Shown: positions 52,987-61,940 of the stretch, piece by piece | Layout: each line of letters starts with the position of its first letter | Position numbering within the stretch: position 1 is the first letter of the stretch | Assembly: GCA_010672585.1 (NCBI GenBank) | Contig: JAAHGF010000008.1 | Span: 169,717-233,716, forward strand | From: Okeania sp. SIO1I7 | Lineage (GTDB): Bacteria > Cyanobacteriota > Cyanobacteriia > Cyanobacteriales > Microcoleaceae | DNA: 64,000 nucleotides | Direction: 5' to 3' | The notes under the pieces: generated by a model | What the model was told of the DNA's origin: nothing | What the model saw: the letters and a program-made list of their open reading frames with translations, nothing else | The model's database searches: none | Program-made: the position numbers and the translations under genes

Positions 52987-53293
52987 GTAGGGGCGGGTTT
53001 TAACTAGAATTTTAATGCTTACTCATTGATTTATATAAACCCGCCCCCAGGGGATATAGTTGCACAGGAGACGGGGCGGGTTTATTTAACTTAACGGCGA
53101 ATATCAAGGTTTTTGGTGAAACCCGCCCCTACAAATTTTTCAACTTTGATGATGAGAATGTTTCAATTCACAACCCCCCAGATGTAGGTTGGGTTGAGGA
53201 ACGTTAGCGTAGCTTATCCTCCGGATAAACCCAACGTAATAGATATATTTAGAAGTTTTTGTTGGGTTACGCTGTCGCTTAACCCAACCTACA
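52987..53293. repeat. GTAGGGGCGGGTTT inverted-repeat element and GTAGGTTGGG unit
   Basis: GTAGGGGCGGGTTT (52987-53000) and AAACCCGCCCCTAC (53119-53132) bound 146 bp with a further internal AACCCGCCCCCAGGGG hairpin. Positions 53185-53293 are a GTAGGTTGGGTTGAGG...CCCAACCTAC unit. No gene. Confidence 0.78.
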
Positions 53294-53309
53294 ATCTGAT
53301 AATTCCTGA

Positions 53310-53636
53310 CTATAATTTTTTTTCAATGTCTATTGAATTTCTATTATTAAGCATCAATTTTATCAAAAGGCTAACAATAAAAACAATTAATTCATATCCG
53401 CCAACAATGATTAGTAAGGCTATAAAACTGCCAGTGAGTGAGTAAGGTAAGCTGAAATTTTCTTTTGAACTTAAGAGTTCATTTTTATATTCATCGAAGT
53501 TTGAAACATATTCTTTTTTATCTAGCAGTATTCCTTGATTGTATCTATCCAAGCTGTATTCTCTAAAGTAAAACGTCACAACAATGACTAATACTAAAAA
53601 TACTATTACCCTAGAAACAAATTCGATATTTTTCAT
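53310..53636 (-). CDS. Small two-helix membrane protein, unknown
   Basis: 108 residues from ATG 53636 (MKNIEFVSRVIVFLVLVIVV). One helix at the N-terminus, a hydrophilic loop (REYSLDRYNQGILLDKKEYV), then a hydrophobic stretch GSFIALLIIVGGYELIVFIV. Its ATG overlaps the stop of the gene at 53633 by 4 nt (ATGA), so the two form an operon. The codons upstream of ATG 53636 belong to the other gene's end. No recognised family. Confidence 0.65.
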   Translation of the reverse strand: MKNIEFVSRVIVFLVLVIVVTFYFREYSLDRYNQGILLDKKEYVSNFDEYKNELLSSKENFSLPYSLTGSFIALLIIVGGYELIVFIVSLLIKLMLNNRNSIDIEKKL

Positions 53637-53899
53637 CTTGCTATTTGAGCTCCTGCAACAACACAACCCAGGAATATACCATAGGCAGAAAAAATGTTTT
53701 TTGCCTTGGTCGCATCATCATTTTCTGATCGAAGTTCAATAATCATATATATAATTCCAACTATTACACCTATACCTATCAATAAATCGGCGCTTTGTTG
53801 TTGTTGTAAAGCAGCACCCGCACCAGAAATCTGGCCAGCAATAAAACCAATTAAACCCATGAAACCTTTAAACAAATAGTCAATAGTTTCCCTTGTCAT
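53633..53899 (-). CDS. Small membrane protein, unknown
   Basis: 88 residues: MTRETIDYLFKGFMGLIGFI, a Gly/Ala-rich stretch AGQISGAGAALQQQQ, then ADLLIGIGVIVGIIYMIIEL and AYGIFLGCVVAGAQIA, giving three hydrophobic segments. First gene of a two-gene operon with 53310-53636. The pattern (helix, Gln-rich link, two Gly-rich helices) resembles no family I can name. Confidence 0.65.
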   Translation of the reverse strand: MTRETIDYLFKGFMGLIGFIAGQISGAGAALQQQQSADLLIGIGVIVGIIYMIIELRSENDDATKAKNIFSAYGIFLGCVVAGAQIAR

Positions 53900-54177
53900 T
53901 AAATTACTACCTCAAATAAAAACAGGACTTACACAAATAGGCTGTATATAGCATTAAGCTTTAGGCTATAATTTATGCTCATATCTTTGATTGCACAATC
54001 AGGAATTAACCCCAATCTATAGTTGTAAGGGTTATATGTCTAAACAAACTAAGTTATATCATGTCCGGATAATTAGTGATAAAAAAACTTCCTCCTCTTT
54101 ATACATGCAAACTCTGTTCTCTTCCCTCCTGACTCCTGACTCCTGTCTCCTGACTCCTCCCTCCTTATTTATAACTA

Positions 54178-54749
54178 TTCAATATGACTGCTTTTTCAAA
54201 CAGATAGAAAAATTATCCCATCAAAGTTGCTTTCTCTTAATAGCTTGGGAACAACCCATTAAACTTCTTCAACTCAAAAGCAAAAAAACTTCTATTCCTA
54301 TTTTGCAACTGACTGGTTTAGATACCGCTAGCGTCAGAGAAATGCTCAAAAATTATGATTTAATAGAAATTTAAAATTGGGAAAAACTCATTTACTGCTA
54401 TCAAGGCAACCCTTTATGGTTAAAAAGTGTGGCAAGTCAAATTCAAGAATTAGAAGAAAATTTAATTGAATTATTGCCCGATGATACCATCTTATTACCA
54501 GAATATTTGAAAGATATTTTACAAGAGACAAGCGATCGCCTCTCCCAACCAGAAAAACAAATCCTGTCACTCTTAGCAACAAAAAATCAACCCATTAGTC
54601 TAGCGCAACTCTTAGAAACTACAGAAACGTCACCATCAGATTTACTCAACACATTACAATCTTTGTGTAGGCGTTCCCTCATCGAAAAACAAGAAAATCT
54701 CTACAGTGTGCCATCTGTACTCAGAGAATATTATATAGAATCCGATTGA
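54178..54749 (+). pseudogene. Fragment of an NB-ARC-type STAND ATPase
   Basis: A single frame reads QIEKLSHQSCFLLIAWEQPI, LQLTGLDTASVREMLKNYDL, then TAA at 54372-54374, then NWEKLIYCYQGNPLWLKSVA and ...DRLSQPEKQILSLLATKNQP to a TGA at 54749. The GNPLWLKxxAS block is typical of the winged-helix end of NB-ARC ATPases that carry WD40 repeats in cyanobacteria. The P-loop and sensor repeats are gone and the 5' side is a TCCTGACTCCTGTCTCCTGA repeat, so this is a decayed fragment with one in-frame stop. Sequence 53900-54177 is repeats, including a TATATCATGTCCGGATAA end. Confidence 0.7.
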
Positions 54750-54877
54750 ATAGTTGTCATTGCGACGATAGGAAGCAATCTCAGGGTTTTAGGAGATTGC
54801 TTCCTTCTTTCTTAATATGCTGTAATATATTGTAGGGACGTTCCATGGAACTTCTTATTTCTTTTACTTTTTGTTAA

Positions 54878-56623
54878 ATGTTTATTCCCTCTTCCCTCTT
54901 CCTTCTTCCCTCTTCCTTCTTCCTTCTTCCTTCTTCCACAGAAATTTGGACATTTATCTTCGTAACAATTTCCTTAATGCTTTACCTATACATCGGGTGG
55001 CGATCGCGAGTCCAAGATAGCAAAGGCTTTTTTGTTGCCGATCGAGGTGTACCTGCAATTGCTAATGGTGCTGCCACAGCAGCGGACTTTATGTCTGCGG
55101 TTTCATTTATTTCTATAGCAGGAGCAGTTTCAATTTTAGGCTATGATGGTTCTTATTATGTAATAGCAGGAACAGGAGGTTATGTACTCTTGGGTTTGCT
55201 GCTTGCTCCATATCTGCGAAAGTTCGGGAAATATACTTTGCCAGATTTTATAGGCGATCGCTACTACTCTAATATTGCTCGCATTGTTGCTGTTATTGCT
55301 GCCCTCATTATCTCCATAACTTTTGTTGTCGGACAAATGCGGGGTGTAGGTATTGTCTTCAGTCGGTTTTTGCAAGTCCCCATTGAAGTTGGCGTTGTCA
55401 TCGGCATGATTATAGTTGCCTTCTTCGCTATATTAGGAGGAATGAAAGGTATTACTTGGACTCAGGTTGCTCAATACTTTATACTTATTGTTGCTTATTT
55501 AATACCAGCTATTGCCATTTGTAATATTCTGACAAATATTCCGGTTCCAGAATTAGCTTTTACTTTTAGCGATCTTATAGAAAAACTGAATCAAGTTCAG
55601 GTTGACTTAGGTTTTCCAGAATATACTGCTGCCTTCACCCAAAAAACTATGCTAGATGTTCTATTCATCACTATTTCCGGAATGGTAGGTCTTGCTAGTT
55701 TACCCCACGTTATCGTTCGTTTCTATACTGTACCTAATGTGACAGCAGCTAGATATTCTGTAGCTTGGGCATTATTGTTTGTTGCCATTTTTTCGACAAC
55801 TGTTCCTGCTTTAGCTGCTTCTGCACGATACAACTTAATTGATAGTTTACACAACAAAACTGTGGAGGAAGTGCAACAGTTAGACTGGGCAACAAAGTGG
55901 CAAAATACAGGTTTGTTAGAATTCACCGATAAAAATAACGACGGTCGTTTGCAATTGACCCCAGACGCAGAAAATAATGAAATCATTCTTGACCCGGATA
56001 TTATTACTCTCTCTACACCAGAAGTAGCTAAACTCGCTCCTTGGGTAATTGCATTCGTGGCAGCAGGAGGATTAGCTGCTGCTTTGTCTACAGCATCGGG
56101 TTTGTTATTAGTGATTTCCAGCGCCATTGCTCACGATGTTTATTACCGCCTCATTAACCCAGAAGCATCAGAGTCACAAAGATTAATACTAGGTAGAATA
56201 ATGGTAGTATTGGCGATCGCTATTGCTGGTTATTTCGGCATCAACCCCCCCGGTTTTGTGATTGAGATAGCAACTTTGGGAGTTGGTGTCGGTGCTGGTA
56301 CTTTTTTTCCAGCAATTATTTTGGGAGTGTTTGATCAGCGCACTAACCGGGAAGGAGCGATCGCTGGTATGGTAGTTGGTTTGGTATTTACAAGTATCTA
56401 TATTATTGGTGTAAGATTCTATGGAATGCCAACATGGTTTTTGGGGTTGTCTGATCAGGGTATCGGTACAGTGGGAATGTTATTGAATTTTGTTGTGACT
56501 TTGGTCGTGTCTCGAATGACAGCACCTCCACCATTGGAAATACAAGAGATGGTCGAGGAGTTGCGATCGCCTTTAGCAGTTCCTGTTGCTATTAGGGATA
56601 TTGGGGAGGAAGAGTTGGATTAA
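54878..56623 (+). CDS. Second SSS symporter paralogue with repeat-derived N-terminus
   Basis: 581 residues; from residue ~21 (TEIWTFIFVTISLMLYLYIG) it is closely similar to the transporter at 51283, including TAADFMSAVSFISIAGAVSI, GGMKGITWTQVAQYF, LSTASGLLLVISSAIAHDVY, the EF-hand-like DKNNDGRLQLTPDAENNE and the identical DIGEEELD end. The start MFIPSSLFLLPSSFFLLPSS is the translation of a CTTCCTTCTTCC repeat (54888-54937) replacing the original MTAE start. No DUF4212 gene precedes it. It could be expressed from ATG 54878 or be a tandem duplicate under decay; the body has no lesions. Confidence 0.82.
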   Translation: MFIPSSLFLLPSSFFLLPSSTEIWTFIFVTISLMLYLYIGWRSRVQDSKGFFVADRGVPAIANGAATAADFMSAVSFISIAGAVSILGYDGSYYVIAGTGGYVLLGLLLAPYLRKFGKYTLPDFIGDRYYSNIARIVAVIAALIISITFVVGQMRGVGIVFSRFLQVPIEVGVVIGMIIVAFFAILGGMKGITWTQVAQYFILIVAYLIPAIAICNILTNIPVPELAFTFSDLIEKLNQVQVDLGFPEYTAAFTQKTMLDVLFITISGMVGLASLPHVIVRFYTVPNVTAARYSVAWALLFVAIFSTTVPALAASARYNLIDSLHNKTVEEVQQLDWATKWQNTGLLEFTDKNNDGRLQLTPDAENNEIILDPDIITLSTPEVAKLAPWVIAFVAAGGLAAALSTASGLLLVISSAIAHDVYYRLINPEASESQRLILGRIMVVLAIAIAGYFGINPPGFVIEIATLGVGVGAGTFFPAIILGVFDQRTNREGAIAGMVVGLVFTSIYIIGVRFYGMPTWFLGLSDQGIGTVGMLLNFVVTLVVSRMTAPPPLEIQEMVEELRSPLAVPVAIRDIGEEELD

Positions 56624-57060
56624 TTTGGGCGTTGCTGATTCTGGGTATGATGCAAGTCCCCCTAGCCCCCCAATTTTGGGGGGAATAAAACTCTAAAATT
56701 CCCCCAATGCGCGGCAGGGTCTATTTATTGTCACGCGAGCGAAAAATTGATGGGGAGATGGGGAGATGGGGAGATGGGAACCCACCCCTGACCCCTCCCA
56801 GGAGGGGAATTTGGGAAGATGGGAAGATGGGGAGATTCTTAGATATTTGCACAATTAAATGTATTTCATATCCATATAAATATTCTCTGACGACAATGAA
56901 TTAGCCCTGCCAATGCGCGGGGGATGCGCGGGGGCTTTACCAGAACCAAACAATCGCACATTTATACTTCTATTCAGCAACGCCTAAATTTGTAGTAGCT
57001 CCTGTAGAAATTGTTCTGTGGCTACAGTTATATTCACAGAATTATATTTAACATTCAGAT
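56624..57060. repeat. Low-complexity spacer
   Basis: GGGGAGATGGGGAGATGGGG and ACCCACCCCTGACCCCTCCC runs (56748-56835), CAATGCGCGGGGGATGCGCG (56912-56932), and no credible gene. Confidence 0.7.
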
Positions 57061-57149
57061 ACATAAATATTACTTAGGTATATCTACCCATAAAATTAGG
57101 GTAGTTTTACCCTAGATATCTATACCTATAAAGGAGTATATAAAGGGTT

Positions 57150-57695
57150 AAGTAAATCTAATTAGATAGGTCAAGAGATAATTAGGCAATCCTAAGATAT
57201 CTAAGTAAATCTAATTAGACAGGTCAACAGCTAATTGACAATCTTTAATATATAATTAAAAAAATCTAATTATATTGGCCAAGAGCTAATTAGACAAAGC
57301 TAAGATGTCTAAGTAAATCTAATTAGACAAGTCAACAGCTAATTGACAATCCTTAAGATATAATTAAGTAAATCTAATTAGCTCTTGACCGATCTAATTA
57401 GACAAAGCTAAGACGTCTAAGTAAATCTAGCTAGACAAGTCAACAGCTAATTAAACAATCCCATAAGATATGATTCAGTAAATCTAGTTAGATTTGGTCA
57501 AGAACTAATTAGAAAAACCTAAGCATATTTAAGTAAATATAATTAGATTAGGTCAATATCTAATTAGACAATGCTAAGATATAATTCAGTAAATCTAATT
57601 AGAACAGTCAAGAGTTAATTAGACAAAGCTCAAATATCTAAGTAAATCTAATTAGAACAGTCAAGAGCTAATTAGACAAAGCTAAGTATATCCAC
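57150..57695. repeat. Ten-unit ~52-bp array rich in CTAATTAG palindromes
   Basis: Units start with AAATCTAATTAGA near 57154, 57205, 57262, 57313, 57367, 57422, 57478, 57533, 57588 and 57641. A typical unit is AAATCTAATTAGACAAGTCA then AGAGCTAATTAGACAAAGCT then AAGATATCTAAGT. Most units carry two CTAATTAG (or close) palindromes 18-20 bp apart. It ends ~100 bp before the EFE-like gene. Lines 57062-57150 hold an AGGGTAGTTTTACCCTA hairpin. Confidence 0.88.
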
Positions 57696-57800
57696 TATGG
57701 CGATTGATTACTTGATTTTTATCTTTGCAATAAATTCTTATCTGCAATCTCCCTCAAATTAGATTACACTCAAAATTTTTGTTTAGAAAGCATCTACAAT

Positions 57801-58868
57801 ATGACTATGAAAACATCTACTACTATAACCTTTGAAACATTTGATATCCGTGCAGCCAAGAACCTTAAAGAGCAACGAGAGTTAGGAGAAAGAATTGTCG
57901 CTGCATTGCAGAGAGACTCACTAATTCAAATCAAAAAAAATTATCAAGAGGATTTACTAACTGCACAAGCACTCCTGCAAAACAGAAAGTTTAATCAACT
58001 ACCACAAGATGAAAAAATTAAATTTGTAAGCGATACGACTTACACCGGGTATGTGTTCTCTGGTGAGGAGAAAAAAGGAGGTCAGTACGACCAAGTTGAG
58101 GTCTACACCGTGTTCCCACACTTTAATCAAGACGACGAACGCGTCAAAACACTTCGTCTCCCTTGCCACGGTGAAGCACTCTACCCCTCAGTAGACTACA
58201 AAAATGCCATTGAATCTTACATGAAAGCCACTGGCAATATGTGCGATCGACTGATAGAAATAATCGGTTTAGGACTAGGACTAGAGCCAAACCATTACCT
58301 CTCAAAAATGGTTCGCGACGGATTTCATCACGCCAGGGTATTACGCTTTAAGAGCCAAAAAGAAGCAGGAGGTGTATCCAATGGGATATCTGCTCACTCT
58401 GACTATGGCTTTCTGGTCGCTGCTTCCCAAGATGATGTTGGTGGATTATGGGTTCGACCGATTCCAAATGGTGAAAAGAGGGGAAGAAATTACCTAGAAG
58501 AAGAAACCACCATTGGAGCTTATCACAATCAACCAGGCTGGGCGTTTGTCACCCCAATGCCATGTGTCTGGACAGTATTTGTGGGCGACATGATGGAACT
58601 TGCTACAAACAGAAAGCTAAAAGCCAATATCCACAAGGTAATTCTCAATAAGGAAAAGGAGCGATTTGCCATTGCTTACTTCCACGAACCCAAATTCAAC
58701 CAGACCTTCGAGGCTGTAAACTCGAAAGGGAAAAAGAAGGAAATAGTCTATGGCAAGCACCTAACCAATATGTATTGCAAAGCCTATCCTAACAGAAGCA
58801 CAACAAAAAGAATTCAATCCGAAGAACTTTGTCAAAATATAGATAGACTGCCAAAAATTAGCCTATAA
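57801..58868 (+). CDS. 2-oxoglutarate/Fe(II) oxygenase, ethylene-forming-enzyme-like
   Basis: 355 residues, colinear with bacterial 2-oxoglutarate-dependent ethylene/succinate-forming enzyme as I recall it: TYTGYVFSGEE, LPCHGEALYPS, DGFHHARVLRF, ISAHSDYGFLVAASQDDVGG, GWAFVTPMPCVWTVFVGDMM, ERFAIAYFHEPKF, YGKHLTNMY. Fe(II) ligands are His199, Asp201 and His278, with the same 79-residue His-His spacing as the Pseudomonas enzyme (189/268); 2-oxoglutarate Arg is Arg288. Arg179 and Tyr202 match Arg171 and Tyr192 of that enzyme. Differences: KK at 91-92 where that enzyme has V-T (85-86), and Lys327 at the Arg316 position. It could form ethylene, hydroxylate arginine or another substrate. The DNA looks less AT-rich than neighbours, hinting at transfer. 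No partner gene. Confidence 0.85.
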   Translation: MTMKTSTTITFETFDIRAAKNLKEQRELGERIVAALQRDSLIQIKKNYQEDLLTAQALLQNRKFNQLPQDEKIKFVSDTTYTGYVFSGEEKKGGQYDQVEVYTVFPHFNQDDERVKTLRLPCHGEALYPSVDYKNAIESYMKATGNMCDRLIEIIGLGLGLEPNHYLSKMVRDGFHHARVLRFKSQKEAGGVSNGISAHSDYGFLVAASQDDVGGLWVRPIPNGEKRGRNYLEEETTIGAYHNQPGWAFVTPMPCVWTVFVGDMMELATNRKLKANIHKVILNKEKERFAIAYFHEPKFNQTFEAVNSKGKKKEIVYGKHLTNMYCKAYPNRSTTKRIQSEELCQNIDRLPKISL

Positions 58869-59276
58869 TCCTGGGCAAATTTGGCACTACAGATTTTTGG
58901 GGCAAGATACCCATTCCACAAAACTATTAAAATCATCCCGCATTTATGCAACGCTGCGTGATCGCCTCTAGCTGAAGTCGGAAATTAGAAGTTATAGCAG
59001 TCGCTACTATAGTTAAGACATCGGTTCATTAATGGATAATTGATAATTGATAATTACCTCTCCCTGAAAGAGAGAGGATTGACAAATAAGGAAAAAATTT
59101 ATTCTCTTGGTCGATTAGATATGGCGCAGGTTTCGGAGCCATCCCTCGACCGCTTTTTTCCCCTTTATTGGGGAGGCAGAGTAAGCCGAATTGTTTAATT
59201 ATTTAATTATTTAATTATTAATTATTCGGTAATTATGATGATTCATAACGCGAGCAAGATGCTCGCACTAATTGTC
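58869..59276. repeat. Spacer with GGAGAGGATTGACTA-family repeat
   Basis: TAATTGATAATTACCTCTCC...AGAGAGGATTGACAAA, TTGGTCGATTAGATATGGCG and a TTAATTATTCGGTAATTATG end (59051-59236) form one copy of the 2514 family. An AACGCGAGCAAGATGCTCGC hairpin follows at 59247-59266. No gene. Confidence 0.75.
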
Positions 59277-59435
59277 ATATCATGTCCGCTAGTATTGTTT
59301 GCGTAAAACCAAGGGTGAATATCTACAGGAAGTTTAAGTTTTTTCAAGCTTTTAAGCCTTCTTCCCTCTTCCTTCTTCCAACTTCGGTCTTCCTTACTTT
59401 CGCGCTTACAATACCGATGCTACCGGACATGATAT
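59277..59435. mobile_element. ATATCATGTCCG MITE, second copy (159 bp)
   Basis: ATATCATGTCCG (59277-59288) and CGGACATGATAT (59424-59435) bound an element whose right half (CTTACTTTCGCGCTTACAAT, ACCGATGCTA) matches that of 40334-40473. The small frame at 59282 is within it. The sequence from 59436 to 59970 holds repeats (GGAGTCAGGGGGGAAAAAAT) and no gene. Confidence 0.7.
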
Positions 59436-59970
59436 CAAACACCAACCAGGCGGTTGCTACAGAATTCGTCGCTGCCTAAAAGATTTTGATTGTTTACGGG
59501 ATGCTATAGAATTTGTCTTGCGTCAAGCGTTCTAACATTTATGGCGGTTGCGATAGAAGTTATGTCAAATCCAGTAGCATCGGTATAAAATCTTCTGAAG
59601 TAGAAATTAGGAGTCAAGCCACCTGCGGGTCCCGAGCGTGGAGGGGAAGTCAGGAGTCAGGGGGGAAAAAATTTATCAAGATTTGCTAATGGTGAAGATA
59701 GAGAATGTTTTTATACCGAATTAAACGGATTTGATATTAGAAATTAAATTCTTACTATTCGCGTTTGCGGAGCATGAGCTAGGAAATCGTCCACACTGTG
59801 GTATACCTAAATAAAGACCGCTATATTGAAAATAAATTTTGATAGTTTTTCCGAAAAATTTCGGAATTATTACAGTAATTTTTGTAGAAGAAAAATTTGT
59901 AGGTAGATTCATTGTTTGTCAAAGTATATTTCTGGTAATCCTAAAATTCAGAAATAGAATAGGGGAAAAA

Positions 59971-60140
59971 GCGGATGCGACCCCGCGACGACGTTAGTTG
60001 CAAGCGGTCAGACCCCGCGACGACGCCAGCTCGCTTGCGGTGCGATCCCGCGACGACGACAGCTCGCTTGCGGAACGCGCACTCCTGTGAGGGAATGCTG
60101 ACTCCTTTTCGGGAACGCGCACCAAGCAGGTTGAAATTTG
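59971..60140. repeat. GC-rich GCGACCCCGCGACGACG repeat cluster
   Basis: Three tandem-like units: GATGCGACCCCGCGACGACG, CAGACCCCGCGACGACGCCA and GTGCGATCCCGCGACGACGA, each followed by GTTGCAAGCG or GCTCGCTTGCGG, then GGAACGCGCACTCC. Related blocks at 20356-20401 and, inverted, 62455-62521 (CGAGCTGGCGTCGTCGCGGG). Much richer in G+C than surrounding DNA. A CCCGCGCTCTCCCGAAGGGG block follows at 60178. Confidence 0.78.
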
Positions 60141-60339
60141 CTCCCATCTCCCTATTTTTAACTCCCCCGGCGGGAAGTCCCGCGCTCTCCCGAAGGGGAG
60201 CGGAGGGATGGGAAAGCCGGGCGTTGTATTTGTTGTTCCTATGCGAATTTTTTCTTTATTCTCTTTATAGAATACATATTATAGTTATTTTACTATAGTT
60301 ATTGACAATTGCAAATATAGTCACTATAATTGTTACCAA

Positions 60340-60434
60340 CACAGGGGGAGGACATCACCTCTGTTAAAACAGCGGCCAGGGTTTCTCTGGCTGAAGAATC
60401 CCGCTTTGTCGCGCAAGCGCAACGTCGGGAGTAT
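60340..60434 (+). other. Possible IS200/IS605-type right end (TnpB/reRNA tail remnant)
   Basis: CAGCGGCCAGGGTTTCTCTG, GCTGAAGAATCCCGC, a GCGCAAGCGC hairpin and CGGGAGTATGTCAA resemble the 3' ends of cyanobacterial IS605/TnpB elements, where GAATCCC...GGGAGTATGTCAA encloses a hairpin. No transposase or TnpB frame remains upstream. Naming by resemblance only. A GTAGGTTGGGTTGACG...CCCAACCTAC unit follows at 60490-60567. Confidence 0.45.
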
Positions 60435-60604
60435 GTCAACTATATTAAGCTATGAATTTGTTAAATTGAAGTGCTTGAATACTTTAGTTTGTAGGTTGGG
60501 TTGACGCCAGGAAACCCAACAAAAATAGGTATATTTTGGGTGGCGCTACCGCTTCACCCAACCTACGGGATATTTATCCATTACCCATTATCCATTAATG
60601 AATA

Positions 60605-61264
60605 TTACCTGGTTACACCTGGAACCAAATCATCATTCCAGGGAAGAGATGCAGGGCGTTGTTGACGGTCTAAATAAGCATTTAAAGCATAAACCATATC
60701 CCCGCGAGTCATCGGTTCTAAAGGATTTATGTTGTTTGTACCTGGTTCAGTATTCACAAAACCTTCATACAATGCTGTTGCTATTGATTTTTTTGCCCAA
60801 CTAGGAATTTTTTCTGAATCTGGGTAATTATTTAATAGCTTTTTAGTATTTTCTTCAGGAAACTGAAAAACACCATAAGCTTGAGCAAAAATCGCAAATG
60901 CTTCAGCTCGATTAATTTTATAATTGGGAAAAAACATTCCCTCACGATAGCCACTCATTACGCCATTTTTGAGAACAATTTGAATATCATTATAAGCCCA
61001 ATAATCTGAAGAAACATCTTTTAATTCAACATTTGGTTTCTGAGAAAATGCACGTTTTTCTAAATCAAATGTTTTGACTAAAATTGATGCTAATTCAGCT
61101 CTACTAATAATTTCATTGGGATTAAATTTTCCCGCTGCATCTTTGGTCATTAATCCGGCAGCAACTACTCTTTCTATGGGGTCTAATATTTCTTCTTGGG
61201 CTTGAACAATTATTGGTAATTGTAATAATGCTATGAGGGAAAATAGACTAATAAATTTTTGCAT
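60605..61264 (-). CDS. Secreted SLH-domain protein
   Basis: 219 residues from ATG 61264 (an upstream GTG would add four residues). Signal peptide MQKFISLFSLIALLQLPIIV, cleavage likely after VQAQ. Three S-layer homology segments: IERVVAAGLMTKDAAGKFNP with ISRAELASILVKTFDL; DVSSDYWAYNDIQIVLKNGV with INRAEAFAIFAQAYGVF; SWAKKSIATALYEGFVNT with MTRGDMVYALNAYLDRQ. SLH domains bind peptidoglycan-linked polymers; here the protein is probably periplasmic or outer-envelope. No other domain. Confidence 0.9.
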   Translation of the reverse strand: MQKFISLFSLIALLQLPIIVQAQEEILDPIERVVAAGLMTKDAAGKFNPNEIISRAELASILVKTFDLEKRAFSQKPNVELKDVSSDYWAYNDIQIVLKNGVMSGYREGMFFPNYKINRAEAFAIFAQAYGVFQFPEENTKKLLNNYPDSEKIPSWAKKSIATALYEGFVNTEPGTNNINPLEPMTRGDMVYALNAYLDRQQRPASLPWNDDLVPGVTR

Positions 61265-61326
61265 AATTTTAATCACAAAGATAAACTGTTTGTAGTATAT
61301 TATTGTATTCTACGGGAAAAAACAAA

Positions 61327-61895
61327 ATGCAAGCCACCCAAATTAGCTATTCTGCCGAAGAGTATTTAGAACAGGAAACTACGGCTGAATTTAGAAGTGA
61401 ATATCGTGGTGGAGAAATAATACCCATGACTGGAGGAACTGCAAATCATAATCAAATTATCAATAACTTTTGCGTTGCACTAATGCTAGTTCTAAAAAGT
61501 CAACCTTACCGGGTATATACTATTGACTTGCGCCTGTCAATACCAGAAAAAACATCTACACCTATCGAGATGTGATGGCAATTTCTACTCCAGTTATTTA
61601 TGCTGAAGGTAGGCGAGATACTATTACTAATCCTCAGATAATTGTCGAAGTATTGTCGCGATCGACAGAAAGCTACGACCGGGGGCAAAAATTTGAGTAT
61701 TATCGCAGAGTAAATAGTTTGCGGGAATATATTCTCATCGACTAATACAGATATTATGTTGAACAGTTTAGCAAAACTGAGGATGGCAAATGGTGGTTGT
61801 CAGAATATGAAGGTGATGGTGCTATTTTATCTTTAAGTTCGGTTGAGTTTCAAATCTCTTTGTCAGATATCTATGAAAATGTAGAATTTGAGTGA
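61327..61895 (+). pseudogene. Uma2 family gene with frameshift and nonsense codon
   Basis: Starts MQATQISYSAEEYLEQETTA with the typical GGEIIPMTGGTANHNQI segment. At the A6 run 61547-61552 one A appears to be missing: restoring it gives [16 protein letters not shown] in place of a quick stop. The second frame then reads [20 protein letters not shown] and EYILID, hits TAA at 61743-61745 where the family has Gln, and continues YRYYVEQFSKTEDGKWWLSE to a TGA at 61895. Two independent lesions indicate a true pseudogene. Compare the intact-core Uma2 at 19568. Confidence 0.85.
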
Positions 61896-61940
61896 AGAAG
61901 GAAGAAGGAAGAAGGAAGAAGGAAGAAGGAAGAGATATTT

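Noticed and set aside
57150-57695. CRISPR array or plasmid origin
   Set aside because: No conserved repeat with variable spacers, and no replication gene or cas gene nearby. Iteron-like use remains unproven, so only the array itself is reported.
59975-60298. Plus-strand frame of 107 codons in GC-rich DNA
   Set aside because: Made of three copies of the GCGACCCCGCGACGACG repeat; no protein signature.
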